Assembly: GCA_016208845.1 (NCBI GenBank)
Contig: JACQXH010000102.1
Location: 1 to 5,362 of the forward strand
DNA: 5,362 bases
Direction of reading: 5' to 3'
Source of the DNA: Nitrospirota bacterium
GTDB taxonomy: Bacteria > Nitrospirota > Thermodesulfovibrionia > UBA6902 > BMS3Bbin08
Below, piece after piece: positions 5,331 to 5,362 of the stretch. The notes below the pieces were generated by a model. It was not told where the DNA came from. It was given only the letters and a program-made list of their open reading frames with translations, and did not search any database. The position numbers and the translations under genes were made by a program. Position 1 is the first letter of the stretch. Each line of letters starts with the position of its first letter.

Positions 5331-5351
5331 TAACCACTGATGAACACCGAT
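5331..5351. repeat. Degenerate copy of the TAGCCACGGAT family
   Basis: TAACCACTGATGAACACCGAT matches the left-arm form of the family at 2055-2075 with three substitutions and keeps the 10-base period (CACTGAT at 5335, CACCGAT at 5345). No inverted partner lies between it and the phosphofructokinase start. If it belongs to a pair, the partner is beyond the window end. Confidence 0.7.
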
Positions 5352-5362
5352 AATAAGAAAGA

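Overview
The window looks like an ordinary chromosomal segment of a free-living, probably anaerobic bacterium. The set of genes (a deoxyhypusine-synthase-like protein, a small low-potential ferredoxin, a large class II aldolase and a PPi/ATP-type phosphofructokinase), the moderate base composition and the repeat-rich intergenic DNA recall Nitrospirota or related Desulfobacterota-like lineages. That placement is an inference, not something the sequence proves. No phage, insertion sequence, CRISPR array, rRNA or tRNA gene is visible.

Layout. On the plus strand, positions 32-2038 hold three closely spaced genes: a deoxyhypusine synthase-like protein (32-1015), a single-cluster [4Fe-4S] ferredoxin (1049-1237) and a RadC/JAMM-family protein (1346-2038). 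A 359-base gap (2039-2397) full of inverted repeats follows, with a candidate promoter and a strong ribosome binding site leading into a long class II fructose-bisphosphate aldolase-like gene (2398-3759). A 270-base repeat-rich gap separates it from a convergent 6-phosphofructokinase gene on the minus strand (5274-4030). The window ends in that gene's upstream region, inside another copy of a repeat.

How the genes relate. Phosphofructokinase makes fructose 1,6-bisphosphate and a class II aldolase cleaves it, so the convergent pair covers two consecutive steps of the Embden-Meyerhof pathway, or the reverse direction if the kinase is PPi-dependent. Both enzymes are divergent at diagnostic residues. 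The three upstream genes have no evident common pathway.

The most striking feature is the intergenic DNA. The internal gaps are bracketed or filled by foldback elements whose arms consist of short units repeated with a fixed period of 7, 8 or 10 bases, placed in inverted orientation. At least six word families appear. One family (TAGCCACGGAT with CACGGAT-like units every 10 bases) occurs five times. The elements overlap gene ends: one supplies the last codons of the first gene, and two supply alternative in-frame starts for the genes that follow them.
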